From: Amycolatopsis orientalis DSM 43388
GTDB lineage: Bacteria > Actinomycetota > Actinomycetes > Mycobacteriales > Pseudonocardiaceae
DNA: 64,000 bases
Assembly: GCF_000411975.1 (NCBI RefSeq)
Contig: NZ_ASXG01000170.1
Location: forward strand, 1 to 64,000
Direction of reading: 5' to 3'
Shown: piece after piece, positions 15,886-24,596 of the stretch
Position numbering within the stretch: position 1 is the stretch's first letter
Layout of the letters: the number at the start of each line of letters is the position of its first letter
Position numbers and translations under genes: made by a program
The notes under the pieces: model-generated
What the model was told of the DNA's origin: nothing
Database searches by the model: none
Seen by the model: the letters and a program-made list of their open reading frames with translations, nothing else

Positions 15886-18800
15886 TCACGCCTGCGGACG
15901 GACGAACGGGAACAGCACCGTCTGCCGGATGGAGGTTCCGCTCAGCATCATCAGCAGGCGGTCCACTCCGAGGCCCAGCCCGCCGGTCGGGGGCATGCCG
16001 TGTTCCAGTGCCAGCAGGAAGTCCTCGTCCAGTTCCATCGCCTCGACGTCCCCGCTCGCGGCGCGCAGCGACTGTGCCTCCAAGCGGCGGCGCTGTTCGA
16101 GCGGGTCGGTCAGTTCCGTGTACGCGGTCCCTACTTCCGAGCCGAACGCGATCAGGTCCCAGCGTTCGGCCAGGAGCGGGTCGGTGCGGTGCTGGCGGGT
16201 CAGCGGGGAGACTTCGGTCGGGTAGTCCGTGTAGAACGTCGGCAGGACCGTCGACCCCTCGACCAAGTGCTCGTGCGCTTTCAGGACCAAGTCGCCCGCG
16301 CTGGCTTCTTCCGGGGCCGGGACTCCGGCGGCGGCGCACAGTTTTCGCAGCGTGGCGATCGGGGTGTGCGAGTCGATCTCCTCGCCCAGGGCGGCCGACA
16401 CGGCTTTGTGCACCGGAATCACCGGCCAGTCGCCGGAGATGTCGTGTTCGACGATGCGGCCGTCGGAGTCGGGGCGTCGCACCACCTGTGCGCCGTACGC
16501 GGCTTCGGCGGCGTACTGGATCAGGTCGCGCATCAGGTCGCGCATGGCGTTGTAGTCCGCGTACGCCTGGTACGCCTCCAGCATGGTGAATTCCGGGTTG
16601 TGGGTGGCGTCCACGCCCTCGTTGCGGAAGTTCCGGTTCAGCTCGAAAACCCGCTCGACACCGGCCACGCACAGCCGTTTCAGGTACAGCTCCGGAGCGA
16701 TGCGCAGGTACATCCGCATGTCGTACGCGTTGATGTGCGTAACGAACGGACGTGCGTTGGCGCCGCCGTGAATGGTTTGCAGCATGGGGGTTTCGACCTC
16801 GAGGAAGTCGTCCCGGTGCAGGCGTTCGCGGACGGCTCGGACGACCGTCGAGCGCAGGCGGAGCATGTTCGCGGAGTCCGGGTTGACCGCCAGGTCCAGG
16901 TAACGCTGGCGGACGCGCGTCTCCGGGTCGGTGAGGCCCTTTCGCTTGTCCGGCAACGGATGCAGGCACTTCGCGGTGACCGTCCACTCGTCCACCAGCA
17001 CCGACAGCTCGCCGCGGCGGGACGTGATGACCTCGCCGCTCACGCCGACGTGGTCGCCCAGGTCGACGCCGGTGCGCCAGCCGGTCAGGTCGAGGACCTT
17101 CGCGTCGAGCATCAGCTGCAGTTCGCCGGAGAAGTCCTTGATGCGCGCGAAACACAGCCCGCCGAGATTGCGCAGGGCGAGCACCCGTCCGGCGACCCGG
17201 ACGCGTTTTCCGGTGTGGGAGTCCGGTTCCAGTCCGGAATACGCGTGCACGATGTCGCCGAGGCGGTCTTCGCGGGAGAAGCCGACCGGGTACGGGTCCA
17301 CCCCGAGTTCCCGCAGTTTGTCCACTTTGGCCACTCGCACGCGGACCTGTTCCGGACGGCGCTTGGCACGAGGCACGACCTGCGCCGCTTCCTCGTCGAT
17401 CCGGCGGACCTGCGCGACGAAGTCCTCCCCCACGTTCTCCAGACGCAGCGACCGCGCGCGCCCGGTGGGCACGAAGCCCTCCAGCGCGCCCGCGACGATG
17501 CCGACTCGCGGGAGCCGTCGCGCGGAGGAGTAGCAGAGGAACCGCGGTTCCCAGTACGGGCCGTACTTGGCGTTCGACCGGTACAGCGATTCCAGCTGGA
17601 AGAACCGCGAAGCGACGCCGAGCACCGACCGCCACGCACGCAGTACCGGACCGGCGCCGATGCGCTCGCCTTCGGAGAACACCGCGCGGAACATCGCGAA
17701 GTTGAGCGAAATCCGCTGCGCGCCGATGTGCTGGGCGGCCGCGACGACTTCGGCGACCATGAACTCGTTCAGCCCGTTTTCCGCGTCTCGGTCCCGGCGC
17801 ATCAAGTCGAGCGAAAGGCCCCGGCGGCCCCACGGCACGAACGACAGCAGGCCCCGGAGTTCGCCGCGCGCGTCGTACGCCTCGACCATCACACTGCGGC
17901 CGTCGCTCGGGTCGCCGAGCCGGCCGAGCGCCATCGAGAAACCACGTTCGGTCTCGTCGACGCGCCACTGCTGCGCGCGGGCGAGCAGCTGCGCCATCTC
18001 GTCTTCGGGGATTTCGCTGTGCCGCCGGACCTGCGCGGTGTACCCGGCGCGCTGGATCCGTTTCACTGCCTGCCGCACGGATTTCCGCTCGGGGCCGGTC
18101 AACGAGAACTCGCGGACGTCGAGAACCGCTTCGTCGCCGATCTGCAGCGCGCGCAGCCCAGCCGCGGCGTACACCTTCGCGCCCTTCTCGCTCGCGCCGA
18201 GCACGCCTGGCGTCCAGCCGTACGTACGCGCTTCGTGGAGCCACGCCTGCACCGCGTCCGGCCACGCGTCGGGGTCACCGATCGGGTCCGCGCTCGCCAC
18301 TGTGGTCCCGGCGAGCACGCGGTACGTCACCGCGGCGCGGCCGTTGGGCGCGAACATGACGCTCTTGTCGCGACGCGTGGCGAAGTAGCCGAGTGAATCG
18401 TCTTCGCCGTACTCGGCGAGCAGACGACGCAAGTGCAGTTCTTCGTCGTCTGTCCGAATGCGACGGCTGCGTACGCCGCGGAAGAGCGTGTACAGCGCGG
18501 CAGTGGACACGAAGGTCGCGCCGAGGTCGAGAATCACATCGATCCACGCCGGGCCTTCGCCGACGCCGATCCGGCGCAGTTGCAGGTTCTCGCCGGTGGC
18601 GTGGTTGACCACCCAGGCGAACCGCTCCCACGTGTCGCCGAGGCTGCCCGGGAAGACCTCGGTGAGCGCCCAGCCGCACACGATCACCCCGAGGAACCCG
18701 ACGAACAGCACGGTGAGCCCGTTCCACCAGGCGCCGGGGGCGAGCCGCGCGGGGAACGCGGGCCGCAGCGACAGCAGGAACACGATCAGCAGGATCGAGA

Positions 18801-19209
18801 TCACGTCGGCGATGGCGAGCGCGCCCACCTGCGTCGGGATGTGCCGCATCTGCCGGGCGTTGAGAGTCAGCAGGTCGGGAGCCCACAACAGCAGTGCCTG
18901 CAGGACCAGCGTGGTCACCAGCCCGGCGACCTGGAACAGCACGAGCACGTACAGCGCGGCCTTCTTGCGCCTGCGCAGCGCCGCGCCGAGCACCACGAGC
19001 AGCAGGATGATCACGAGGCTCGAACTGGTCGGCACGCTCACCACGCCGAACGCCATGTCGATGCCGTTCAGCAGGTGCCCGCGACGCCCTCCGGCGAGCA
19101 GCAGCACGATCGAGAAAATCGCCGCCAGCTGCACGACAGTGGCCACGAGACCGCCGGCGCGAGCCTTCCAGCCGAGGCTGCGCGGGCGGGCGCTCACTGG
19201 GGTTTCCAT
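15886..19209 (-). CDS. lysX: bifunctional lysylphosphatidylglycerol synthetase / lysine--tRNA ligase LysX
   Basis: A 1107-residue fusion that charges tRNA-Lys and transfers lysine to phosphatidylglycerol, making the membrane less anionic and resistant to cationic peptides. Residues 1-~235 hold 6-7 membrane segments. 240-~580 is the DUF2156-type transferase (LAEYGEDDSLGYFATRRDKS, PWGRRGLSLDLMRRD). From ~610 a class II lysyl-tRNA synthetase follows: an OB-fold (VRVAGRVLALRNLGGLCF), motif 2 (FELNRNFRNEGVDATHNPEF) and motif 3 (GGLGLGVDRLLMMLSG). ATG 19209 follows GGAAGGG. This layout is known from M. tuberculosis LysX. A housekeeping LysRS probably exists elsewhere. Confidence 0.95.
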   Translation of the reverse strand: METPVSARPRSLGWKARAGGLVATVVQLAAIFSIVLLLAGGRRGHLLNGIDMAFGVVSVPTSSSLVIILLLVVLGAALRRRKKAALYVLVLFQVAGLVTTLVLQALLLWAPDLLTLNARQMRHIPTQVGALAIADVISILLIVFLLSLRPAFPARLAPGAWWNGLTVLFVGFLGVIVCGWALTEVFPGSLGDTWERFAWVVNHATGENLQLRRIGVGEGPAWIDVILDLGATFVSTAALYTLFRGVRSRRIRTDDEELHLRRLLAEYGEDDSLGYFATRRDKSVMFAPNGRAAVTYRVLAGTTVASADPIGDPDAWPDAVQAWLHEARTYGWTPGVLGASEKGAKVYAAAGLRALQIGDEAVLDVREFSLTGPERKSVRQAVKRIQRAGYTAQVRRHSEIPEDEMAQLLARAQQWRVDETERGFSMALGRLGDPSDGRSVMVEAYDARGELRGLLSFVPWGRRGLSLDLMRRDRDAENGLNEFMVAEVVAAAQHIGAQRISLNFAMFRAVFSEGERIGAGPVLRAWRSVLGVASRFFQLESLYRSNAKYGPYWEPRFLCYSSARRLPRVGIVAGALEGFVPTGRARSLRLENVGEDFVAQVRRIDEEAAQVVPRAKRRPEQVRVRVAKVDKLRELGVDPYPVGFSREDRLGDIVHAYSGLEPDSHTGKRVRVAGRVLALRNLGGLCFARIKDFSGELQLMLDAKVLDLTGWRTGVDLGDHVGVSGEVITSRRGELSVLVDEWTVTAKCLHPLPDKRKGLTDPETRVRQRYLDLAVNPDSANMLRLRSTVVRAVRERLHRDDFLEVETPMLQTIHGGANARPFVTHINAYDMRMYLRIAPELYLKRLCVAGVERVFELNRNFRNEGVDATHNPEFTMLEAYQAYADYNAMRDLMRDLIQYAAEAAYGAQVVRRPDSDGRIVEHDISGDWPVIPVHKAVSAALGEEIDSHTPIATLRKLCAAAGVPAPEEASAGDLVLKAHEHLVEGSTVLPTFYTDYPTEVSPLTRQHRTDPLLAERWDLIAFGSEVGTAYTELTDPLEQRRRLEAQSLRAASGDVEAMELDEDFLLALEHGMPPTGGLGLGVDRLLMMLSGTSIRQTVLFPFVRPQA

Positions 19210-19453
19210 TGGTCCCTTCCTTGCGGCGCGTCCGCTCGGTCGAGGGAGGCGCCGGACTTTCTCACCACCGGGCGCATATCGGTCCGGTGCCTATCAAGAC
19301 GTCACAGGGGGCGAAACGGTTGTCGCTACCCAGGCGTGTGAAGCTGGTCGCACGACCTTGGGGCCCTCCCGCGAGCGTGTCACGCTGTGTCCAGTACTGA
19401 CTCCACGACCCGGGGACCTCCGCGAGGCCTCGAGGGAAGGACGGTCGACGACG

Positions 19454-20344
19454 ATGTCTGCCCAGTCTGCCCAGCCCGAGGGCGCCGCCGGCGAGGTGGC
19501 CGCCCCGTACGGCACCGGCCCCGCGAACAGCGCCGGCCCGAGCAAGCCGCGAAAAGTCCGGATTCACCATCTGCGCGAGCTGAAGGACCGCGGCGAACCG
19601 TGGCCGATGCTCACCGCTTACGACATGTATACCGCCGAGCTTTTCGACGAAGCAGGCATCCCCGTGCTGCTGGTCGGCGACTCCGCGGCGAACAACGTGT
19701 TCGGTTACGACACGTCGCTGCCGGTCACGGTCGACGAGCTGCTCCCGCTGGTCCGCTCGGTCACCCGGGCGGCGAAGCGGGCGCTCGTGGTGGCCGATCT
19801 GCCGTTCGGCTCGTACCAGCTGTCCCCGGAGCAGGCGCTGGCCACGTCCGTCCGGTTCATGAAGGAGGGCCGCGCGCACGCGGTCAAGCTCGAGGGCGGA
19901 CGCCGGTTCGCGGCGCACGTCGAAGCGCTCACCTCGGCCGGAATCCCGGTCATGGGCCACATCGGGTTCACCCCGCAGAGCGAGCACAACCTCGGCGGCT
20001 ACCGGGTGCAGGGGCGCGGCGAAGCGGCGGAAAAGCTGCTCGCCGACGCGCTGGCCCTGCAGGAAGCCGGCGCGTTCGCGGTCGTGATGGAGATGGTCCC
20101 CGCCGAGGCGGCCAAGCGCGTCACGCACGAGCTGAAGATCCCGACGGTCGGCATCGGCGCCGGCCCGGACTGTGACGCCCAGGTGCTGGTCTGGCAGGAC
20201 ATGGCCGGGCTGCGCCGGGGCAAGGCGCCGCGGTTCGTGAAGCGGTACGCCGACGTCGCGGGGGTGCTGCAGAGCGCCGCGACGGCGTTCGCCGAGGACG
20301 TGCGGCGCGGTGAGTTCCCGGCCCCGGAGCACGCGTTCCACTGA
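19454..20344 (+). CDS. panB: 3-methyl-2-oxobutanoate hydroxymethyltransferase
   Basis: A 296-residue PanB, which adds a hydroxymethyl group from methylene-THF to 2-oxoisovalerate, the first committed step of pantothenate and CoA synthesis. Motifs include LTAYDMYTAELFDEAGIPVL near 52, VGDSAANNVFGY near 75 (Mg2+-binding Asp), VKLEGG near 140, GHIGFTPQS near 165 and MVPAEAAKRVT near 215 with the catalytic Glu. An N-terminal extension of ~35 Ala/Gly/Pro-rich residues precedes the barrel. The start is ATG 19454. In M. tuberculosis panB also lies near glnA2 and hip1. Confidence 0.95.
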   Translation: MSAQSAQPEGAAGEVAAPYGTGPANSAGPSKPRKVRIHHLRELKDRGEPWPMLTAYDMYTAELFDEAGIPVLLVGDSAANNVFGYDTSLPVTVDELLPLVRSVTRAAKRALVVADLPFGSYQLSPEQALATSVRFMKEGRAHAVKLEGGRRFAAHVEALTSAGIPVMGHIGFTPQSEHNLGGYRVQGRGEAAEKLLADALALQEAGAFAVVMEMVPAEAAKRVTHELKIPTVGIGAGPDCDAQVLVWQDMAGLRRGKAPRFVKRYADVAGVLQSAATAFAEDVRRGEFPAPEHAFH

Positions 20345-20349
20345 GCTGC

Positions 20350-20383
20350 CTCGTGAGTGCCGGTGCGAGCCGGCACTCACGAG
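20350..20383. terminator. bidirectional hairpin between panB and the ctaG-like gene
   Basis: CTCGTGAGTGCCGG (20350-20363) and CCGGCACTCACGAG (20370-20383) form a perfect 14-bp stem with a 6-nt loop. The right arm includes the stop codon of the ctaG-like gene (20377-20379). It can terminate both convergent transcripts. Confidence 0.8.
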
Positions 20384-21315
20384 CGGCGGAACCGTTCGGA
20401 GAGCTCCGGATCGTTCTCCCACCACAATCCCTTCGCCGGTGCCTCGCCTGCCGCTGCCTCCTCGTCCAGTTTCCGGTCGAGCCGTTTCGCCCGCTTCTCG
20501 TCGTCGCGCGCCCACCTGATGAAGAGCGCGCCGACGAACGGCAGCCCGGCGACGTCCCCGCCGATCCACAGGACGCCCGCGCCGATGATCTGGTCAGTGC
20601 GCCGGTCCGGTCCCCAGTCGCGGTGCACCGCGTCGTAGTGCGCGGGCGCGAGCAGCGGGCCGAGCCACAGCACGAGGCCGAGCGCGCCGTCGAACACCAC
20701 TTCGGTGAACGAGATCCACACCGACACCAGATGTGAGCCGTTGCGCGGCGTCGGGTCGAGTTGCACGCGGCTGTAGAAGTACAGGAAGCCGGCCAGTACG
20801 AGCGCGACGCGCACAAGGCCGCCGACGACCGCTGAGTCAAGCGAAAGCTCGTACAGCGGCGTGAGGTAGATGAGCAGGAACGGCGCGATCAACACCACGG
20901 TGACGCACAGCGGGAAAGTAATGAACTGCGCGAAGCGACCGCGGCCGTGCGTACGCAGCCACGTCGCGAGCTTGGGCGGCGCGGTGCGCATCAGGAGCGT
21001 CACGGGCGCGCCGAGCGCGAGCAGCAGCGGCGTGACCATCAGCAGCACGGTGTTCTGCGTGGCGCGTACCCAGAACAGCGTTGTGTCGTAGACACCGAGG
21101 AACGAGCACGTCACGAGGACGAGCGTGGCCAGCCCGGAGAGGAACGCCACGGTCCGGCCAGCCGGCCATTCCTGCCGGCGCGAAGCGGCGACATAGCCGA
21201 CGCCGAGCGCGAGCGCGACGAGGACGGCCGGGACGTCGAAGGTCCAGGCCGTCACCATCGTCGATCCGCTCAGCGGCGGCAGGTCAGGCACGATTTCGAT
21301 GCGTTCAGTGTGCAC
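20377..21315 (-). CDS. cytochrome c oxidase assembly factor, CtaG-like membrane protein
   Basis: A 312-residue protein of the caa3_CtaG family with about eight membrane segments. These proteins are needed for copper insertion or assembly of cytochrome oxidases in Gram-positive bacteria. Visible features are WVRATQNTVLLMVTPLLLAL near 85, GAPVTLLMRTAPP near 103, a segment with YELSLDSAVVGG, and the HLVSVWISFTEVVFDGALG stretch. The C-terminus is a charged cytoplasmic tail with KRAKRLDRKLDEE. The start is GTG 21315; an internal ATG at 21258 is possible. It lies 16 nt downstream of uppP, likely one operon. Confidence 0.85.
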   Translation of the reverse strand: MHTERIEIVPDLPPLSGSTMVTAWTFDVPAVLVALALGVGYVAASRRQEWPAGRTVAFLSGLATLVLVTCSFLGVYDTTLFWVRATQNTVLLMVTPLLLALGAPVTLLMRTAPPKLATWLRTHGRGRFAQFITFPLCVTVVLIAPFLLIYLTPLYELSLDSAVVGGLVRVALVLAGFLYFYSRVQLDPTPRNGSHLVSVWISFTEVVFDGALGLVLWLGPLLAPAHYDAVHRDWGPDRRTDQIIGAGVLWIGGDVAGLPFVGALFIRWARDDEKRAKRLDRKLDEEAAAGEAPAKGLWWENDPELSERFRRS

Positions 21316-21331
21316 CCGGCGAAATCGCGCC

Positions 21332-22279
21332 TTACGCCGCCCCTGACACCGAGAAGAAGATCAGGCTGCCGATTCCGGCGACCGCGCAGTAGATGGCGAA
21401 GGGGGTCAAGGTGCGCGTTTCAAAGTATTTCGTCAGAAAACGGACAGAAATATAGGACGCCGCGAACGCCACCACACTGCCGACCAGCGCCGGCCCGAGC
21501 GACGGCTTGTTCTCCGGGGTGAAGAGCGTCGGCATCTTCAGCGCGCCCGCGGCGAGGATCACCGGGGTCGCCAGCAGCCAGGCGAACCGGGCGGCGTCCT
21601 CGTGGTCGAGGCCGCGGCGCAGACCGGCCACCATGGTGATGCCGGAGCGGCTGATCCCGGGCAGCAGAGCCAAAATCTGCGCCGAACCGATGAGCACGGC
21701 CTCCTTCACGCTCAGCTTCGACAGCCGGACGTCGGTGGCCTCGTCGACGGTCACCGCGCGCATCACCATCGTGTCCTCGGCGCTGAAGTCGATCGTCTCC
21801 TCCTCGCGCGCGACCGCCGGCGCGGGCTTGCGGGAGAACTTCTCCGCGGCGTAGAGCACGCCGCCGTTGAGCGCCAGGAAGATCGCGGACGGCACCGGTT
21901 TGCCGAGAAAGTCGCGCAGCAGGCTTTCCAGCAGCAGCCCGGCGATCCCGACCGGGATCGTGGCGAGGACGAGCAGCCACGCGAGCCGCTGGTCGGCCGT
22001 GCGGACCTCGCGATGACGGATCGAGGTCCACAGGCCGGTGACGATGCGCACCCAGTCGCGCCGGAAGAAGAGGATCAGCGCGATCGCGGTGGCGACGTGC
22101 ATCGCCACCAGCACGGCGAGATACGGCGAATCCTTTCCGATGCTCAGGTCGCGTCCCCAGCTTCCGCCGACGAGCGCGGGCAACAGGACGCTGTGCCCGA
22201 GACTGGACACCGGAAACAATTCCGACACGCCTTGCAAAGCGCCGACGACAATGGACTCGAGGTAGCTGACCGCGGACAT
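21332..22279 (-). CDS. uppP: undecaprenyl-diphosphate phosphatase
   Basis: A 315-residue BacA/UppP membrane enzyme that dephosphorylates undecaprenyl pyrophosphate, recycling the lipid carrier for peptidoglycan. The start MSAVSYLESIVVGALQGVSE includes the (E/Q)GxxE motif, followed by FPVSSLGHSVLLP with the conserved PxSSxxH. The second conserved block, LLPGISRSGITMVAGLRRGL, is near 220. It is longer than the ~275-residue E. coli enzyme because of a charged loop (REEETIDFSAED) near 165. ATG 22279 is used. It is divergent from the beta-helix gene. Confidence 0.94.
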   Translation of the reverse strand: MSAVSYLESIVVGALQGVSELFPVSSLGHSVLLPALVGGSWGRDLSIGKDSPYLAVLVAMHVATAIALILFFRRDWVRIVTGLWTSIRHREVRTADQRLAWLLVLATIPVGIAGLLLESLLRDFLGKPVPSAIFLALNGGVLYAAEKFSRKPAPAVAREEETIDFSAEDTMVMRAVTVDEATDVRLSKLSVKEAVLIGSAQILALLPGISRSGITMVAGLRRGLDHEDAARFAWLLATPVILAAGALKMPTLFTPENKPSLGPALVGSVVAFAASYISVRFLTKYFETRTLTPFAIYCAVAGIGSLIFFSVSGAA

Positions 22280-22404
22280 TCACGAAGCCTTTCTCGCCGC
22301 AGTTCGGGCATTCCGCGGAAAAGCTACCGGGAGTCGGGTTAACTCCGAGCAAGCCGGGCGGGAACAGCCGCAGGCGACACTTCCCGGCCACCCGCTGTTC
22401 ATTC

Positions 22405-22422
22405 TGTTCACATCCATGAACA
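22405..22422. promoter_or_regulatory. inverted repeat in the uppP / beta-helix divergent promoter region
   Basis: TGTTCA (22405-22410) and TGAACA (22417-22422) are perfect arms 6 bp apart. They lie 13 bp before a TTGACC hexamer (22435-22440) that could be the -35 of the beta-helix gene. This is an operator candidate only. Confidence 0.35.
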
Positions 22423-22513
22423 CCAATCATGTACTTGACCAGTGTTCTCTCGATGTCTTAGCGTGAGCGCACGCCGCATCCGAAGTCATCGAGCCTCGAC
22501 GAGGAGGGTTGGA

Positions 22514-23488
22514 ATGCGCGTCCGCGACCGGGTTCTGGCGGCCACCGCCGGAGCCGCAGCATTGCTCGCACTCGCCACACCCGCGGCGTCCGCCGGGACC
22601 GTCCCGGTCAAGAACTCCGCCGAGCTGAAGACGGCGCTGGCCTCGGCCAAGCCGGGCACCACGATCCAGCTGGCCCCGAACACCACCTACACCGGCAACT
22701 TCAAGGCCGCCGCCAACGGCACCGCGAACGGGCGCATCACACTCACCGGCCCGCGCAGCGCCGTCGTGCAGGCGTCCGGCGGCCGCACCATCGAGCTGAC
22801 CGGCAGCTACTGGACGCTGTCCGGGTTCACCGTCACCGGCGGCCAGAAGGGCGTGATGGCGCTCGGCGTCAACCACACGCTCATCGACGGGCTCAAGGTG
22901 ACCGGCATCGGCAACGAGGGCATCCACTTCCAGCACGGCAGCAGCGACAACGTCGTGCAGAACTCCGAGATCTCCGACACCGGCAAGGAAAACGGCGGGT
23001 TCGGCGAGGGGATCTACTTCGGTTCGGCCACGAGCAACTGGCCGGGCGGCCAGCCCGACCACAGCGACCGCAACAAGGCGATCGGCAACAAGATCGGGCC
23101 GAACGTGCGCGCGGAATCGATCGACGTCAAGGAAGGCACCACCGGCGGCGAACTGCGCGGCAACACCTTCGACGGCACCGGCCAGAGCGGCGAGAACTAC
23201 GCCGACAGCTGGGTCGACGTGAAGGGCAACGGATACCTGGTCACCGGCAACAAGGGCAGCAAGGTCTTCGTGCACGACGCGACCTACGGCGCGTTCGAAG
23301 TCCACGTGCAGCTCGACGGCTGGGGCCAGAACAACACCTTCTCGGACAACACCGCGGACGTGCAGGCGCCCTCGGCCTACGGGTTCTACGTGGTCAAGGC
23401 GGCCACCGGGAACAAGGTCTGCGCCAGCAACACGGTGACGAACGCCGGGAAGGGCTTCGCGAACGTAGCCGCGACTCCAGGCTGCTGA
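22514..23488 (+). CDS. secreted right-handed parallel beta-helix protein (pectate-lyase-like fold)
   Basis: A 324-residue exported protein. The signal peptide is MRVRDRVLAATAGAAALLAL with a TPAASAG cleavage region. The body is a solenoid of short beta-strand repeats, seen as RITLTGPRSAVVQASGGRTI, WTLSGFTVTGGQKGVMALGV, HTLIDGLKVTGIGNEGIHF and SDNVVQNSEISDTGKENGG, as in pectate lyases and related polysaccharide-active enzymes. Two Cys near the C-terminus (KVCASN, ATPGC) may form a disulfide. The fold is clear, but I see no unambiguous lyase active site, so the substrate is not assigned. ATG 22514 follows GGAGGG. Confidence 0.8.
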   Translation: MRVRDRVLAATAGAAALLALATPAASAGTVPVKNSAELKTALASAKPGTTIQLAPNTTYTGNFKAAANGTANGRITLTGPRSAVVQASGGRTIELTGSYWTLSGFTVTGGQKGVMALGVNHTLIDGLKVTGIGNEGIHFQHGSSDNVVQNSEISDTGKENGGFGEGIYFGSATSNWPGGQPDHSDRNKAIGNKIGPNVRAESIDVKEGTTGGELRGNTFDGTGQSGENYADSWVDVKGNGYLVTGNKGSKVFVHDATYGAFEVHVQLDGWGQNNTFSDNTADVQAPSAYGFYVVKAATGNKVCASNTVTNAGKGFANVAATPGC

Positions 23489-23502
23489 CCGCGATCACAG
23501 AC

Positions 23503-23539
23503 GGGGGCCCGCTCAGCCCGGCGGCGGGGGCGGGCCCCC
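23503..23539 (+). terminator. terminator hairpin after the beta-helix gene
   Basis: GGGGGCCCGC (23503-23512) pairs with GCGGGCCCCC (23530-23539), 14 nt past the stop codon. Confidence 0.7.
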
Positions 23540-23584
23540 ACCCTCCTTTCCGGAAGCCGGAAGCCTTCGGGAAGAGTGTCCGGT

Positions 23585-24532
23585 ATGGACGAGCTTTACC
23601 CGCCGACCCCGGTGCGCGCCGACGGAATGCTGGACGTCGGCGACGGGCACCGGATCTACTGCCAGGAAGCCGGGAACCCGAAGGGGAAGCCGGTGGTGGT
23701 GCTGCACGGCGGGCCGGGAAGCGGCACCGCCCCGATGACCCGGCGGCATTTCGACCCGGAGGCGTACCGGATCATCCTGTTCGACCAGCGCGGCGCCGGC
23801 CGCAGCACGCCGAACGCGGGCGACGACGACCTTTCGGCGAACACCTTGTGGCACTTGGTCTCCGATATGGAGAAGCTGCGCGAACGGCTGAACATCGAGC
23901 GCTGGCAGCTGTTCGGCGGGTCGTGGGGTTCGACGCTCGCCCTGGCGTACGCGGAAACCCACCCCTCGCGAGTGTCCGAAATGGTCTTGCGCGGCGTTTT
24001 CACCGTGCGGCAGCGGGAACTGGACTGGCTGTACCGCGGCGGCGCGGCGAATCTCTTCCCCGCGGAGTGGGACGCCTTCCTGGAACCGCTGGACGAACGC
24101 CAGCGGGAGGATCCGCTCGCCGGGTACGCCGAACTGCTGCACTCCCCCGACCGCGCAGTACGCGAACGAGCCGCGATCGCTTGGAGCGTCTGGGAAGGCG
24201 CGACGGTGGCGTTGCTGCCGCAACAGTCCTTTGTGCACCAGTACGCGAATCCGCAGTTCGCGTTGACGTTCGCCCGCCTTGCGGTGCACTACTTCCAGCA
24301 CGGCGCGTGGCTCGAAGAAGGCCAGCTGATCCGCGACGCGGGGAAGCTCGAAGGAATTCCGGGCGTCTTGGTGCAAGGGCGTTACGACGCGGTCTGCCCG
24401 CCGATCACGGCGTATCAGCTGCATCGGGCCTGGCCCGGGTCGACGTTGAAACTCACCGAATCCGCGGGCCACGCCGTCACCGACCCCGGCATCCTCGCCG
24501 CGCTCCGCGAGGCGACCGACAGCTTCCGCTGA
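23585..24532 (+). CDS. pip: proline iminopeptidase
   Basis: A 315-residue alpha/beta-hydrolase that removes N-terminal proline from peptides. It shows LHGGPGSGTAPMTRRHFDPE (HGGPG oxyanion motif), LFDQRGAGRSTP (DQRGxGxS), GGSWGSTLALAYAE with the nucleophilic Ser near 107, VQGRYDAVCP with the Asp, and SAGHAVTDPG with the His. All S33-family hallmarks are present. ATG 23585 is preferred over GTG 23576 because GGGAAG lies at a suitable distance upstream only for the former. It is cytosolic and ends at a strong terminator shared with potC. Confidence 0.93.
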   Translation: MDELYPPTPVRADGMLDVGDGHRIYCQEAGNPKGKPVVVLHGGPGSGTAPMTRRHFDPEAYRIILFDQRGAGRSTPNAGDDDLSANTLWHLVSDMEKLRERLNIERWQLFGGSWGSTLALAYAETHPSRVSEMVLRGVFTVRQRELDWLYRGGAANLFPAEWDAFLEPLDERQREDPLAGYAELLHSPDRAVRERAAIAWSVWEGATVALLPQQSFVHQYANPQFALTFARLAVHYFQHGAWLEEGQLIRDAGKLEGIPGVLVQGRYDAVCPPITAYQLHRAWPGSTLKLTESAGHAVTDPGILAALREATDSFR

Positions 24533-24535
24533 AAG

Positions 24536-24586
24536 CCGTGAAGGACTCCTTGCGGGAAGCAGATTCCCGCAAGGAGTCCTTCACGG
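24536..24586. terminator. perfect 23-bp palindrome, bidirectional terminator
   Basis: The arms at 24536-24558 (from CCGTGAAGGACTCC) and 24564-24586 are exact reverse complements over 23 bp with a 5-nt loop. The structure lies between the convergent stops of pip (24532) and potC (24597). The stem is longer than needed for termination, so it may belong to a dispersed palindrome family in this genome. Confidence 0.85.
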
Positions 24587-24596
24587 ACCTTCGGAG

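Noticed and set aside
14871..16589. Plus-strand 572-codon frame over the repeat tract
   Set aside because: It runs through tandem repeats of non-triplet length and into the antisense of lysX. It is low-complexity, with no ribosome-binding site or family match.
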